Below, in pieces: positions 6,464 through 16,589 of a stretch of 64,000 nucleotides of DNA. Under the pieces are notes generated by a model. It saw nothing but the letters and a program-made list of their open reading frames with translations, did no database searches and was not told the origin of the DNA. The position numbers were made by a program, and so were the translations under genes. Origin of the DNA: an uncultured Pseudomonadota bacterium (GTDB lineage: Bacteria > Pseudomonadota > Alphaproteobacteria > RF32 > CAG-239); contig CACWKS010000001.1 in assembly GCA_902761535.1 (NCBI GenBank), forward strand, positions 1 to 64,000. Reading direction: 5' to 3'. How positions within the stretch are numbered: the stretch's first letter is position 1; every line of letters begins with the position of its first letter.

Positions 6464-8323
6464 TTACAACTCCGGTATTGAAGCATGGGTGCGTTTCTCT
6501 TCCGGAACCGGCGCTTCTTTTTGCACTGATATATCTTTGCCGTCCAACAAATCTTTGATTTCTTCTCCGCTCAAAGTCTCATATTCTATCAATGCTTCAG
6601 CCAATTTTTCCCAATCTTGCTGATGTTCATGCAACAAATTCTTTGCTCCGTCATAAGCCTCGGTAACCAAACGTTTAATCTCGGCATCAACCAACTTAGC
6701 GGTTTCTTCGCTCATATTACGACTTTGTGTAACCGACTTGCCTAAGAAAACCTCACCGGTATTTTCTGCATATAACACCGGACCTAATTTGTCGCTCATT
6801 CCCCATTCGGTAACCATCGAGCGTGCTAAATTTGTCGCTGCTGCAATATCCGATGATGCTCCGGAAGTAATCTTGCGTTCGCCGAATTTTATCTCTTCGG
6901 CAACTCGCCCGCCCATCATGATAATCAAACGAGATAACATTTTAGTTTTTGAATAAGAATACTGATCTTTTTCCGGCAACTGTTGCACCATTCCCAAAGC
7001 CCTGCCCCTCGGAATAATGGTTGCCTTATGAATAGGATCGGTTTCTTCCACAAACAGTGAACATATAGCATGTCCGGCCTCGTGATAAGCAGTCAGTTTT
7101 TTCTCTGCTTCATCCATAGCCATCGACTTGCGTTCTGCCCCCATAAGCACCTTATCTTTAGCCTCATCAAAGTCTTTTGAGGTAACTTTAGTCTTATTTT
7201 TACGTGCCGCCAATAATGCCGCTTCATTCACCAAATTAGCCAAATCAGCACCGGAAAATCCCGGAGTTCCGCGAGCAATCACCGACAAATTAACATCTTT
7301 TGCCAAAGGAACCTTCTTAACATGAACTTTAAGAATTTCCTCACGACCTTTTTTATCGGGATTGGTAACGGTAACTTGACGATCAAAACGCCCCGGACGC
7401 AACAATGCCGGATCCAAAACATCCGGTCGGTTAGTCGCGGCTATCACAATAACATTTTCCTTATCTTCAAAGCCGTCCATCTCAACCAATAATTGGTTTA
7501 AGGTTTGTTCACGCTCATCATTACCGCCGCCCAAACCGGCACCGCGATGTCGTCCCACCGCATCAATCTCATCAATAAATAACAAACAAGGTGAATTTTT
7601 CTTGGCTTGCGCAAACATATCACGTACCCTGCTTGCACCCACGCCGACAAACATTTCCACAAAATCCGAACCGGAAATTGAGAAAAACGGCACATCAGCT
7701 TCACCGGCAACTGCACGAGCCAATAAAGTTTTTCCGGTTCCCGGAGGTCCGACCATCAACACACCTCTCGGTATCTTACCGCCCAAACGCTGAAATTTTG
7801 CCGGATCTTTCAAAAAGTCAATAATCTCTTCCAACTCTTGCTTTGCTTCATCGGCACCGGCAACATCGGCAAAAGTAACTTTTTTGGTATTTTCAATCAA
7901 TCTGGCCCGCGACTTACCGAAACTCATCGCTTTGTTATTACCGACACTGGCTTGGCGCATAAAAAACACCCAAACTCCCACCAGTAACAACATCGGAAAC
8001 CATGATACAAAAATTCCCCATAAATTATCACTGGTATTATCTTCCGGAACTGCCGTAACCTTAACATTATGACTGCGTAAACTTTCAACCATATTCGGAT
8101 CATAAGGAGCATAAGTATAAAATTTTGCCCCATCAGTCGCAACCCCGCTCACACTGGCGCCGGATATAACTACCTCGGCAACTTGTTTATGCTCTACCTT
8201 ATCCATAAACTCCGAAAAAGCCAATCTTTCGGCTCCGGCTTTGGAAACATCACCGCCGAACAGACTGGCTGCCAAAGAAATAGCCAAAAACACACCCAAC
8301 CAAATAAAAAAGTTTTTTCCCAT
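6464..8323 (-). CDS. ftsH: ATP-dependent zinc metalloprotease FtsH
   Basis: This membrane-anchored AAA+ protease of 619 residues degrades misfolded membrane proteins and regulators. Two membrane helices (about 3-22 and 104-122) flank a periplasmic domain. The AAA domain has Walker A GPPGTGKT (about 192-199), Walker [10 protein letters not shown] and the second region of homology [18 protein letters not shown]. The protease domain has the zinc motif HEAGH at about 414-418. It is slightly short, ending soon after the domain without a long tail. The ATG at 8323 has AGGA 8 bp upstream; the in-frame ATG three codons earlier does not. In many proteobacteria ftsH follows tilS; here it stands alone. 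Confidence 0.95.
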   Translation of the reverse strand: MGKNFFIWLGVFLAISLAASLFGGDVSKAGAERLAFSEFMDKVEHKQVAEVVISGASVSGVATDGAKFYTYAPYDPNMVESLRSHNVKVTAVPEDNTSDNLWGIFVSWFPMLLLVGVWVFFMRQASVGNNKAMSFGKSRARLIENTKKVTFADVAGADEAKQELEEIIDFLKDPAKFQRLGGKIPRGVLMVGPPGTGKTLLARAVAGEADVPFFSISGSDFVEMFVGVGASRVRDMFAQAKKNSPCLLFIDEIDAVGRHRGAGLGGGNDEREQTLNQLLVEMDGFEDKENVIVIAATNRPDVLDPALLRPGRFDRQVTVTNPDKKGREEILKVHVKKVPLAKDVNLSVIARGTPGFSGADLANLVNEAALLAARKNKTKVTSKDFDEAKDKVLMGAERKSMAMDEAEKKLTAYHEAGHAICSLFVEETDPIHKATIIPRGRALGMVQQLPEKDQYSYSKTKMLSRLIIMMGGRVAEEIKFGERKITSGASSDIAAATNLARSMVTEWGMSDKLGPVLYAENTGEVFLGKSVTQSRNMSEETAKLVDAEIKRLVTEAYDGAKNLLHEHQQDWEKLAEALIEYETLSGEEIKDLLDGKDISVQKEAPVPEEKRTHASIPEL

Positions 8324-8406
8324 TATTTTCATCCTATCAAAAACATTTTCTATGTATATATAACTTTTTAATTCTCAAAACTCAAGTATTGTTACGGTTA
8401 TCCCAT

Positions 8407-8443
8407 AAAAAAACTGCTCCGTAATTATCGGAGCAGCTTTTTC
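8407..8443 (-). terminator. Terminator of the DsbA-like gene
   Basis: The minus-strand hairpin AGCTGCTCCG...CGGAGCAGTTTTTTT lies directly downstream of the gene at 8464-9174. It could also act towards ftsH on the other side. Confidence 0.75.
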
Positions 8444-8463
8444 TTGTCAAATTTGACTGGATT

Positions 8464-9174
8464 CTATTTTGCAGCATCAATAGCTTCTTGGATAACCGAA
8501 GCATCTATAGTTTGCAAAAGTTTGTTATTAAATACCATCGTCGGAACGCCGTTAACACTGATTTTAGCTGCCAATTCCGAAGCATCAGATAAAGTCTTTT
8601 CAACTTTTGATGAATTCATATCGGCTCTCAATTTTTCCATATCCAATCCCAAATTTGTAGCCAATTCATCAACTTTGGATTCGCTCAAACGACCTTCAGC
8701 TTCAAACAGAGCATTGTAAACTTCGGCAAACTTACCTTGTTCGCCGGCTGCCAAAGCAACTTTAGCTGCATATTTTGAAATAGGAGCCAAGAAAGTCATT
8801 GGCTTTGCAACAACTTTTACATCAGGATTGTTGGCAACGATTTGCTTGATTGCCGGATGAACACGACGGCAGTAACCGCAAGAAAAGTCAAAGAATTCAA
8901 CCAATACTTTGCTTCCTTTAGGATTGCCGATAATACCGTCACCGGCTCTATTATACAAACTGTCGGCATTTTTTGCCAAATTTTCTTCAACCAATTTCAT
9001 GGCATTTTCTCTCTGCTGAACTTCATAATCCTGCATTGCCTCGACTACCATTTCCGGATTGGCTTTCAAAGCAGATGCAACATCGCCACTGTTTTTACTG
9101 TTAAGACTGATAATTAACGAAGCAACAGCCGCAAGTAATGCAACTATTGAAATATACATAGAATTATTTTTCAT
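8464..9174 (-). CDS. DsbA-family thiol oxidoreductase (Com1-like)
   Basis: This 236-residue periplasmic protein has an N-terminal membrane anchor (residues 7-24) and a helical region (30-75) like the N-terminal segment of Com1/DsbA-like lipoproteins. A thioredoxin fold follows with the active site CGYC in FFDFSCGYCRRVHPA (about 94-108) and the cis-proline loop VNGVPTMVF (about 207-215). It probably introduces or reshuffles disulfides in envelope proteins. A second DsbA-like protein with active site CSHC is encoded at 30058-30780, so the organism has at least two. It is transcribed alone and divergently from the DUF47-Pit operon. Confidence 0.85.
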   Translation of the reverse strand: MKNNSMYISIVALLAAVASLIISLNSKNSGDVASALKANPEMVVEAMQDYEVQQRENAMKLVEENLAKNADSLYNRAGDGIIGNPKGSKVLVEFFDFSCGYCRRVHPAIKQIVANNPDVKVVAKPMTFLAPISKYAAKVALAAGEQGKFAEVYNALFEAEGRLSESKVDELATNLGLDMEKLRADMNSSKVEKTLSDASELAAKISVNGVPTMVFNNKLLQTIDASVIQEAIDAAK

Positions 9175-9329
9175 AATTTACATCCCCTAGGTTAAGTAAT
9201 ATTTTTTCTAACGCAATATATATTAGCAACCAAAATATTATTTACAAGTTAAAAATAAATATTATTGATAATATAAAAAAATTGCTACATAATATACTTG
9301 ATAATTTAATTCTAACAACGGATAACCTA

Positions 9330-9989
9330 ATGTTTCATCTTCATTTATCTTTATTTTCCAAAGCTAAGGCTCTTGAAGCCGATATTGACCGATTCCATGA
9401 CAAGCTTATTGATGCTTCCATGACTTTTACCCGTGCCATTAAAATTTACACTACCGAAGGACGCAATCCTGATTTTGAAAAACATTCCAAACAAATCAAG
9501 CAAATTGAACACAATGCTGACGAATTGCGGCGCCATATTGAAAACAACCTTTATAGTTACAATCTCATTCCCGATTTGCGTGCTGATGTTTTGGAATTAA
9601 TTGAAAACTTTGACAAAGTCATCAACAAAATCGATGAAGTTACTTATATGTTTTATGCCGAATGCCCCGATATTCCCGAAGAATACCAATCATCTTTCAA
9701 CGACCTCGTACGCCTTAGCGCCGATGCCGCCGAAAATATGTGTAAAGCTTCACGTTCTTTTTTCCGTGATATCGGTGCGGTTCGCGATTACTCGCAAAAG
9801 GTTTATTTTGTTGAACATGAATCTGATTTATGCTCTCGCAAGATGATTGAAAACATTTTTGCCTCCGACCGTTCCTTAGCAGAAAAAATCCAATTACGCC
9901 AATTTATTGATGGCATTGCTGAAATAGCGGATGAAGCCGAAGATTTCATCGATCGCTTACTAATTTTTACCATCAAAAGAGACATCTAA
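9330..9989 (+). CDS. DUF47 (PhoU-like) regulator of phosphate transport
   Basis: This 219-residue all-helical protein is of the DUF47/PhoU-like family. Characteristic stretches are HSKQIKQIEHNADELRRHIE near 60-80 and IENFDKVINKIDEV near 107-120. It has no membrane segment, so it should act in the cytoplasm. Family members sit directly before Pit-type phosphate transporters, as here (adjacent ORF, no gap), and are thought to modulate their activity. The frame extends to a TTG at 9282; ATG 9330 gives the expected family length and is preferred, although its ribosome site (GGATAA) is weak. Confidence 0.85.
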   Translation: MFHLHLSLFSKAKALEADIDRFHDKLIDASMTFTRAIKIYTTEGRNPDFEKHSKQIKQIEHNADELRRHIENNLYSYNLIPDLRADVLELIENFDKVINKIDEVTYMFYAECPDIPEEYQSSFNDLVRLSADAAENMCKASRSFFRDIGAVRDYSQKVYFVEHESDLCSRKMIENIFASDRSLAEKIQLRQFIDGIAEIADEAEDFIDRLLIFTIKRDI

Positions 9990-11036
9990 ATGGATTTGAC
10001 TTTTCTTCTATACCTAAGTTCCGGTGTATTTTTAGGTTGGTCTTTGGGAGCCAGCGAAGCTTCTAATTTCGGCACTGCCGTTGCCACCAAAATGATAAAA
10101 TTCCGTACCGCCGCAATTATATCTTCCGTCTGTGTTATTTTAGGTGCGGTAATTGAAGGATCAGGTGCCACTCAAACTTTAGATACTCTTGGCAATATCA
10201 CATCTTTAGCCGGAGCCTTTATGATTGCATTTTCAGCCGCCCTGACTACTGCCTGGATGGTAAAACTTTCAATTCCCGTATCAACTTCACAAGCCATTGT
10301 CGGTGCCATCATTGGTTGGAATTTTTTTGCCGGCAGACCCACCGACTTAACCATACTTTCCGAAATTATTACCGCCTGGTTTTTAGGCCCCATTTTCGGC
10401 GGAATTTTTGCTGTTATACTATACGCTTTACTCAAATTACTTTTCACCCATTGGAAATTACATTTATTGCGCAAAGATACTCTTACCCGCATAGCTTTAA
10501 TATTAGCTGGGGCTTTTGGCATGTACGCCCTCGGGGCAAATAATATTGCCAATGTCATGGGCGTTTTTGTAAAATCATCTCCTCTGCCTCCCCTTGCTCT
10601 TCCTTTTGATATAATCTTAAGCCAGGAACAGGTTTTATTTTTACTCGGCGGTATAGCTATATCCATAGGCATCAGCACCTATTCTCACAAAGTTATTGAA
10701 ACGATCGGCAATACCATTATGAAATTATCTCCGCTGATGGCTTGGGTTGTAGTAATGGCACATGGTATAGTCCTTTATATATTTTCTTCTTCCGAATTAC
10801 GTGATTTGTTAATATCTTGGCACTTGCCGGCACTACCTTTAGTACCGGTATCGGCAACCCAGGCTATTATCGGATCGGTTATAGGATTAGGCTTAGCCAA
10901 AGGCGGACGAGATCTCAATTGGAGCATTATCGGCAAAATTATTATCAGTTTTATCATCACTCCGATAACTTCAGCTATAATTTGCTATATTTCTTTATTT
11001 TTCCTGCAAAATGTTTTTCTACAAGTGGTATATTGA
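9990..11036 (+). CDS. pit: Inorganic phosphate transporter, Pit family
   Basis: This 348-residue inner-membrane transporter has about ten hydrophobic helices. The duplicated PHO4 signature is visible: GASEASNFGTAVATKMIKFR near residues 21-40 and GANNIANVMGVFVKSS near 182-197. Internal motifs IPVSTSQAIVGAIIGW and VPVSATQAIIGSVIG lie in the two halves. It imports metal-phosphate with protons. The start directly abuts the stop codon of the DUF47 regulator, forming a two-gene operon that is followed within 2 bp by rlmH. Confidence 0.9.
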   Translation: MDLTFLLYLSSGVFLGWSLGASEASNFGTAVATKMIKFRTAAIISSVCVILGAVIEGSGATQTLDTLGNITSLAGAFMIAFSAALTTAWMVKLSIPVSTSQAIVGAIIGWNFFAGRPTDLTILSEIITAWFLGPIFGGIFAVILYALLKLLFTHWKLHLLRKDTLTRIALILAGAFGMYALGANNIANVMGVFVKSSPLPPLALPFDIILSQEQVLFLLGGIAISIGISTYSHKVIETIGNTIMKLSPLMAWVVVMAHGIVLYIFSSSELRDLLISWHLPALPLVPVSATQAIIGSVIGLGLAKGGRDLNWSIIGKIIISFIITPITSAIICYISLFFLQNVFLQVVY

Positions 11037-11037
11037 T

Positions 11038-11478
11038 ATGAAAGCAACCATCATCGCCATTGGTAAATGCAAAAAAAACTCTCCCGAAGCACAAATAATC
11101 GAAGAATATATCAAACGTTCTCATTGGCAGCTTTCGGTTAAAGAAAAAGATAATTCCGATCAAAAATCGGAAGCCGAATTCCTCACTTCTTCAATTCCGG
11201 CAGGATCAAAAGTTGTGGTACTCGATGAACGCGGTGTCAATCTCAAATCAACCGAACTCGCACAAATTATTGCCGATTGGCAACTTAGCGGAACTTCTGA
11301 AATATGTTTTTTAATCGGCGGTGCTGACGGGCATTTGCCGTCCACTCGCGACCGAGCAGATTTAATCTTATCTTTCGGCAAACTGACATTACCGCATATG
11401 TTAATGCGTGCCGTCTTAGCCGAGCAAATATACCGTATTCAAACGATTCTATCCGGTCATCCTTATCATCGTGAATAA
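11038..11478 (+). CDS. rlmH: 23S rRNA (pseudouridine1915-N3)-methyltransferase RlmH
   Basis: This 146-residue SPOUT methyltransferase modifies pseudouridine 1915 in helix 69 of 23S rRNA. Family motifs seen are KVVVLDERG, the knot region CFLIGGADGH, LSFGKLTLPHMLMRAVLAEQIYR (across about 107-130) and the C-terminus GHPYHRE. ATG 11038 begins two bases after the phosphate transporter stop codon, so it is translated in the same operon. An ORF extension to 11011 lies inside pit and is not needed. Its length is normal. Confidence 0.95.
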   Translation: MKATIIAIGKCKKNSPEAQIIEEYIKRSHWQLSVKEKDNSDQKSEAEFLTSSIPAGSKVVVLDERGVNLKSTELAQIIADWQLSGTSEICFLIGGADGHLPSTRDRADLILSFGKLTLPHMLMRAVLAEQIYRIQTILSGHPYHRE

Positions 11479-11553
11479 TTTTTTGTTTTTTTAATTAATT
11501 GTTATCTATTTCCGCACTACAATATCGCCGTTGTTTTAATGGGAGAATTTACT

Positions 11554-12813
11554 GTGAATATTGTTTTTGAATGGATAAAATCCTTAAAAATATACCTTGA
11601 TCGCCGCATGATGGTAATGTTGTTTCTGGGCTTTGTGTCAGGATTGCCGTTTTTATTGGTTTCCTCAACCTTATCGCTTTGGCTCAAAGATGCCGGCATA
11701 TCTTTAGCCGCTATCGGTATGTTTGCTCTTGTCAAATCTCCCTACAGTTTTAAATGGCTGTTTTCTCCTCTGATTGATCAATTAAATTTACCCATATTTT
11801 CACGTCTTGGACGCCGCCGCGGTTGGGCTGTCTTTATCCAGCTGCTTTTAATGGGTTCACTTTTGGCAATGTCTTTCACCAACCCGGCAAATTCCACTTC
11901 ACTGTTTGTCTTTTTGGTATTTTTGGCCGCACTTTTTTCAGCCTCCCAGGATATTGTTCTCGATGCCTATCGCATTGAACGCTTTGATGTCAACGAACAA
12001 GCTGCCGGCGTAGCTGTATTTGTCTTCGGTTACCGCATCGGTGTATTATTTGCCGGTGCCGGTGCTTTGATTATGGCCGATTATTGGAATTGGAGCGTAG
12101 TTTATCAGGTAATGGCCGCCAGCGTGTTATTAGGCATGATTACAATTCTCCTCTCTGCCGAACCTGTCACGGTTAAAACCTCTCAATCACATGACTGGCA
12201 TACGATTATTGTCAATGCCATAATCAATCCTTTTACTGATTTTATGAAACGAGACCGCTGGATATGGATTTTGTTATTTATTTTCTTTTATCGCATGAGT
12301 GATGCCTATATTGCCCCGATGGCTTATCCGTTTTTTGATGACATCGGCTTTACCAAAATTCAAATTGCCTATATTATCAAAATATACGGCGTACTTGCCA
12401 CCATCTTGGGCTCATTCATTGGCGGTTTGGTCGTCAGTCGTTTAGGTTTAGCCAAATCTCTGCTGTTCTGCGGCTTACTTCACGGAGCCTCAAACTTACT
12501 CTATCTTTGGCAAGTATCGGCAGGCAATGACACCTCTGTCCTCACACTCACCATCTTTGTTGAAAATATCTCGGGCGGTATGGGTACTTCAGCCTTCGTA
12601 GCTTATTTATCTTCATTGTGCAATCGTCAATACACCGCCACTCAATATGCTTTATTGTCATCTTTTATGGGCATGGCACGTGACATTTTTGCCGCCTCAT
12701 CTGGAATTGTCGCCAAAGCTGTGTCATGGTATGGATTCTTTAGCATAACCGCTGCCATGTCTCTCCCCGGCATATTTATCTTACTCTATCTGATGAAAAA
12801 GAAAGCAATTTAA
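11554..12813 (+). CDS. ampG: AmpG-like MFS muropeptide permease
   Basis: This 419-residue inner-membrane protein has about twelve helices. The AmpG signature GFVSGLPFLLVSSTLSLWL lies near residues 26-44, followed by FALVKSPYSFKWLFSPLID, the intracellular loop GRRRGW, and SASQDIVLDAYRIE near 133-146, whose Asp residues are conserved in AmpG. It should import anhydromuropeptides for cell-wall recycling. I chose GTG 11554 because GGGAGAA lies 7-8 bp upstream. The in-frame ATG at 11539 lacks a ribosome site. No other recycling gene is adjacent. Confidence 0.85.
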   Translation: MNIVFEWIKSLKIYLDRRMMVMLFLGFVSGLPFLLVSSTLSLWLKDAGISLAAIGMFALVKSPYSFKWLFSPLIDQLNLPIFSRLGRRRGWAVFIQLLLMGSLLAMSFTNPANSTSLFVFLVFLAALFSASQDIVLDAYRIERFDVNEQAAGVAVFVFGYRIGVLFAGAGALIMADYWNWSVVYQVMAASVLLGMITILLSAEPVTVKTSQSHDWHTIIVNAIINPFTDFMKRDRWIWILLFIFFYRMSDAYIAPMAYPFFDDIGFTKIQIAYIIKIYGVLATILGSFIGGLVVSRLGLAKSLLFCGLLHGASNLLYLWQVSAGNDTSVLTLTIFVENISGGMGTSAFVAYLSSLCNRQYTATQYALLSSFMGMARDIFAASSGIVAKAVSWYGFFSITAAMSLPGIFILLYLMKKKAI

Positions 12814-12837
12814 TCAAACGTTATCTTGTTTAAAATA

Positions 12838-12934
12838 AAAAAAAATGGCTCGGTTATCCGAAAGCGTGAGGGGGAATTTACTCGAGAATTACCGCGCGCC
12901 TCACCTTTCTGCCAATAACAGAAACCATTTTTTC
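12838..12934. repeat. Long imperfect palindrome, possible structured RNA or palindromic element
   Basis: A GC-rich block sits between AAAAAAAATGG and CCATTTTTT, which pair to form a long outer stem. Inner complementary segments include GTGAGG/CCTCAC, and the arms CTCGGTTATCCGAAAG and CTTTCTGCCAATAACAG, which pair imperfectly. A small hairpin GCATGC...GCATGC follows at about 12939-12962. The T-run allows it to act as a terminator for ampG or as an independent small RNA. No coding capacity is convincing; the minus-strand frame across it has no family match I know. Confidence 0.5.
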
Positions 12935-13141
12935 TGATGCATGCTTCGCCAAAGTCGCATGCTCCGCCGTTCATGGCAGAATCGAAAAGAAAAAACTTGG
13001 AAAATTCCAATCCGCTCTGCTTCAATAGAACCTTCTACTGGTGGCAGAACTACATATTTCAAAGAACTCTCTTTCAATAATATACCAAAAATTAAAAGTA
13101 AGTCAGTCCTAAATCATAAAAAACATTTTGTCAAAATTAAA

Positions 13142-13882
13142 TTAATATATAACTTTGGCTAAATACAATCCGCAAGCCGGTGCATTAACCCCTGCTGCCG
13201 AACGATCTTTTGCTTCTAAAATAGTTTTAACATCTTCCGGCTTAAGATGACCATCACCCACCATCTTCAAGGTTCCGACCATATTACGCACCTGATGATG
13301 CAAAAAAGACCTAGCTTCCACGGTAAAAACTATCTCATCACCTATTTTTTCAATATCCAGCTTATCCAAAGTTTTAATCGGCGATTTAGCCTGACAAGCC
13401 GCCGCTCTGAATGATGTAAAATCATGATTTCCCAACAAATATTGCGCCCCTTGCCGCATTTTCTCAACATCTAATTCTACCGGAACCCACCACACCCGAT
13501 TCTCCAACAAAACCGAAGCCGCCCGCCGATTAAAAATGCGATAAATATACCCTCTTCCTTTGGCCGAAAACCGTGCATGAAAATCATCACTCACCGGTTC
13601 AACATTGACAACCGATACTTTTGCCCCCAGCTCACGCAAATTAGCATTAAATGCCTCGCGAATTTTCCAATCTTCCATCGAAGTTTCAAAATCCATATGC
13701 GCCACCTGTGCAAGTGCATGTACTCCCGCATCAGTCCGCCCTGCCGCGGCAATTTCGCTATGTTGCCCTGATAATTTTTCTAACACGGTTTCCAAATATT
13801 CCTGAACCGACGGTCCGTCCAATTGACGCTGCCAGCCTAAAATATCCGTCCCATCATATTCTATCGTCAGCTTATAGCGCAT
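13142..13882 (-). CDS. truA: tRNA pseudouridine(38-40) synthase TruA
   Basis: This 246-residue enzyme makes pseudouridine at positions 38-40 of the anticodon arm. The catalytic motif AAAGRTDAGVHALAQV holds the nucleophile Asp at about residue 52. The other family blocks YEYDGTDI-like (YDGTDILGWQ, 9-18), FHARFSAKGRGYIYRI and FLHHQVRNMVGTL are present. The start is three bases from the upstream glycyl-tRNA synthetase stop codon, so the two are co-transcribed, and both act on tRNA. Confidence 0.95.
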   Translation of the reverse strand: MRYKLTIEYDGTDILGWQRQLDGPSVQEYLETVLEKLSGQHSEIAAAGRTDAGVHALAQVAHMDFETSMEDWKIREAFNANLRELGAKVSVVNVEPVSDDFHARFSAKGRGYIYRIFNRRAASVLLENRVWWVPVELDVEKMRQGAQYLLGNHDFTSFRAAACQAKSPIKTLDKLDIEKIGDEIVFTVEARSFLHHQVRNMVGTLKMVGDGHLKPEDVKTILEAKDRSAAGVNAPACGLYLAKVIY

Positions 13883-13885
13883 TCC

Positions 13886-15247
13886 TTATTCCATAAAATA
13901 ATCACGCAAATAAGTTTTTAATTCCGATGTCTTGATTCTTATTTGCTCCATCGTATCCCTGTCACGCAAAGTAACGGTTTCCGGCTGTTGTTCAATAGTC
14001 TCAAAATCCACCGTCAAACAAAGCGGCGTGCCGATTTCATCATGACGACGATAGGCTTTTCCGATATTACCGGTATTTTCCAAAGCCACTCTGCCGATTC
14101 CCAATTTCATCAGCTCTTTTTTCAGCTCGTGACATTTGCTCATAATCTGTTCATTATTCTTTTTCAAAGGAATAATCGCAATCTTAATCGGTGCTAAATG
14201 TTTCTTCAACTTCAAAACAATTCGCGAGTTACCACCGCCCAAATCTTCTTCGGTATAAGCCTCGGTCATCACCGCCAAAACTCCTCTGTCAACTCCCATT
14301 GACGGCTCAATCACAAACGGCACTACCCATTTGTTATCATCAGTCAAAATACAAAGTTTTTGCGTCGATTCGTGATTTTCATGGCAATGCGAAGTCAAAT
14401 TCAACTCTTCTTGCGCCTTGGTATGATTACCCAAATCATAATCGGTACGATTGGCAATTCCTTCCAGCTCTTCCATACCATGAGGAAATTGATATTCAAT
14501 ATCATAACAAGCCTTGGCATAATGAGCCAAATCTTCCTTAGGCGTGGTATAAATATTCATATTTTCACGTTTCAAACCTTGTGCTTCCCACCAGGCAATG
14601 CGTGCCTCTTTCCACTTCTCGTGCCATTCTTCATCTTCACCGGGCATAACAAAATATTCCAACTCTGCCTGTTCAAACTCTCTCACTCTGAATATAAAGT
14701 TGCGCGGAGTAATTTCGTTACGAAAAGATTTACCGATTTGTGCAATCCCGAAAGGCAATTTGCGCGAAGTTGAATCAACCACATTCTTGAATTGAGTAAA
14801 AATCGCTTGTGCCGTCTCGGGACGCAAATATCCGAACACCGAACCGTCATCAACCGGCCCGATAGCAGTCTTAAACATCAAATTAAACGGTCTCGGCTCG
14901 GTCAAATCGGTTGATCCGCAATTAGGACATTTACCGTTGATATGATCGGCTCTGAAACGCCCTTTGCACTTTTTGCAGTCAACCATCGGATCGGAAAAAG
15001 TATCTTCATGCCCCGAATAGTGCAACACTGCTCGATTGGTCAAGATTGCCGCGTCTAAACCTTCAACATCATCACGTTCATAAACTATTGCCCGCCACCA
15101 TGCGGCCTTGAGGTTGTTTTTCAATTCCACACCCAACGGACCGTAATCATAAACGCCTTGAAGACCACCGTAAATATCGGCATTTTGAAAAATAAATCCT
15201 CTGCGTTTGCAAAGGGAAACCAATTGATCCATCGATGTTGCAGCCAT
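13886..15247 (-). CDS. glyQS: Glycine--tRNA ligase, dimeric alpha2 type
   Basis: This 453-residue class II synthetase charges tRNA-Gly. It is the single-chain homodimer type: motif 1 region [19 protein letters not shown] (about 27-45), a zinc ribbon CKKC...CPNC (Cys 91, 94, 107, 110), motif 2 [19 protein letters not shown] (175-193) and motif 3 [12 protein letters not shown] near 317-328, followed by an anticodon-binding domain. Most proteobacteria instead use the tetrameric GlyQ/GlyS enzyme, so this gene suggests lateral replacement or a lineage-specific choice. It is in an operon with truA. Confidence 0.95.
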   Translation of the reverse strand: MAATSMDQLVSLCKRRGFIFQNADIYGGLQGVYDYGPLGVELKNNLKAAWWRAIVYERDDVEGLDAAILTNRAVLHYSGHEDTFSDPMVDCKKCKGRFRADHINGKCPNCGSTDLTEPRPFNLMFKTAIGPVDDGSVFGYLRPETAQAIFTQFKNVVDSTSRKLPFGIAQIGKSFRNEITPRNFIFRVREFEQAELEYFVMPGEDEEWHEKWKEARIAWWEAQGLKRENMNIYTTPKEDLAHYAKACYDIEYQFPHGMEELEGIANRTDYDLGNHTKAQEELNLTSHCHENHESTQKLCILTDDNKWVVPFVIEPSMGVDRGVLAVMTEAYTEEDLGGGNSRIVLKLKKHLAPIKIAIIPLKKNNEQIMSKCHELKKELMKLGIGRVALENTGNIGKAYRRHDEIGTPLCLTVDFETIEQQPETVTLRDRDTMEQIRIKTSELKTYLRDYFME

Positions 15248-15329
15248 AATTAACCTCTTTTATAAATTAAAAATTAACTTATCTCGTTTTATAATATAAA
15301 ATCTGAAAATGCAAGCGGAGATATACAAA

Positions 15330-16247
15330 ATGCCGAAAAACAACAAAGTTGCCTTAATTTATGATTTTGATGAAACTTTAAGCACAACCTATATGCAGGA
15401 TTATATTTTGATTCCGGCTCTCGGTGAAAAACCGGAAACTTTTTGGGCCAAAGCCAATCAATGGTCAAAAGATCATTGTGCTGATCAAATCACCGGCACG
15501 ATGTATTATGTCCAACATGCCGCTCGCGAAAAAGGCTTAAAACTTACCAAACAGTTTTTATGTGACTCGGCTAAAAGTATAACTTATTTTGCCGGTGTTG
15601 AAGAATGGTTTGACCGTATCAATGACTATGGTAAAAAACTCGGACTTCACATTGAACATTACATTATATCCTCCGGTTTTGAAGAAATGATTTCCGGCAC
15701 TTCTATCCGCAAACATTTCAAAGATGTATTCGGCTGTTCTTATGTTTACGGTGATGATGACACTCCGATCTGGCCGGCCCGCGTGGTTAATTATTCCGGT
15801 AAAACTCAATTTATTGCCAAGATTAATAAAGGGCTTGGCAAAACCGAAGATCGCGCCGTCAACGAATATATGCCCGACGAACTCCGCCCGATACCTTATA
15901 AACAAATGATCTATTTCGGCGACGGAATGACCGATATTCCCTGCATGAAAATTGTCAAAAACAACGGCGGCACCTCAATTGCGGTTTACCGCCCCAAAAG
16001 CAACCAACGCCACAATGCTATCCAACTTTTGACCGATAATCGGGTAAATTTTGCCCTGCCGGCCGATTATCGTGAAGACAGCGAGCTCGACCATGTAGTC
16101 AAAACTATTCTCAACCGTATGGCAACCGAACGAGATTTAGACATACTTAAAGTTAAAGAAAATCACAAAAAGAAAGAAGTCAGTTCCTCTCGCATGAAAC
16201 TTTCAGAACGATTAAGCCTGTTAGCTAAAAAAATGACTAAAAAATAA
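15330..16247 (+). CDS. HAD-family phosphatase
   Basis: This 305-residue soluble protein begins with HAD motif I (YDFDETLS, nucleophile and acid/base Asp at about 12 and 14). Motif II is probably IISSG (about 120-124), and the motif III/IV acidic loop is YFGDGMTDIP near 204-213. The large insert between motifs I and II forms a helical cap. It belongs to the HAD hydrolases annotated as haloacid dehalogenase-like or phosphoserine phosphatase-like; the substrate is unknown. ATG 15330 follows GCGGAG by 9 bp and was chosen over an upstream TTG-type extension. The C-terminus is a basic helical tail. Confidence 0.8.
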   Translation: MPKNNKVALIYDFDETLSTTYMQDYILIPALGEKPETFWAKANQWSKDHCADQITGTMYYVQHAAREKGLKLTKQFLCDSAKSITYFAGVEEWFDRINDYGKKLGLHIEHYIISSGFEEMISGTSIRKHFKDVFGCSYVYGDDDTPIWPARVVNYSGKTQFIAKINKGLGKTEDRAVNEYMPDELRPIPYKQMIYFGDGMTDIPCMKIVKNNGGTSIAVYRPKSNQRHNAIQLLTDNRVNFALPADYREDSELDHVVKTILNRMATERDLDILKVKENHKKKEVSSSRMKLSERLSLLAKKMTKK

Positions 16248-16479
16248 GATCAATATAAAAGCCTATTGACTCTTTACTATAAGAAAGCTGCAACATTAAA
16301 GCACTTCTTTAATTTTTTTTAGAATTGTTACAAGGCAGTAAAACAAGTGGTTACTGATTGGCAAAAGAGAAATTAAATTATATTTTTGCATTAAAATGTG
16401 TAAAAAATAACAAAAAAGTTCTTGCAAATAAAATATTTTTATTTTACATATAGCTTTGCCAAAAGCAAAAAAAGCTTGT
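16248..16479. other. AT-rich gap before tRNA-Gln
   Basis: About 230 bp, strongly AT-rich. The promoter of the tRNA probably lies here, but I could not fix a convincing -35/-10 pair, and no gene is supported. Confidence 0.4.
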
Positions 16480-16554
16480 TGGGGTGTCGCCAAGTGGTAA
16501 GGCATCGGCTTTTGGTGCCGACATTCGTAGGTTCGAATCCTGCCACCCCAGCCA
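16480..16554 (+). tRNA. tRNA-Gln, anticodon TTG
   Basis: The acceptor TGGGGTG/CACCCCA starts with the U1-A72 pair typical of tRNA-Gln. The anticodon stem TCGGC/GCCGA holds the loop TTTTGGT with anticodon TTG. The T-arm is GTAGG TTCGAAT CCTGC; discriminator G and CCA are encoded. It is the left boundary of the accessory island, whose repeats carry copies of its tail. Confidence 0.95.
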
Positions 16555-16556
16555 AT

Positions 16557-16588
16557 AAAAAAGCCACCCTTTATGGGTGGTTTTTTTA
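16557..16588 (+). terminator. Terminator after tRNA-Gln
   Basis: The hairpin AAGCCACCC-TTTAT-GGGTGGTTTTTTT starts three bases after the CCA end. Confidence 0.9.
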
Positions 16589-16589
16589 T

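Noticed and set aside
10172..10678. 168-codon minus-strand frame inside the phosphate transporter gene
   Set aside because: The plus-strand frame has clear Pit motifs; the reverse frame has none.
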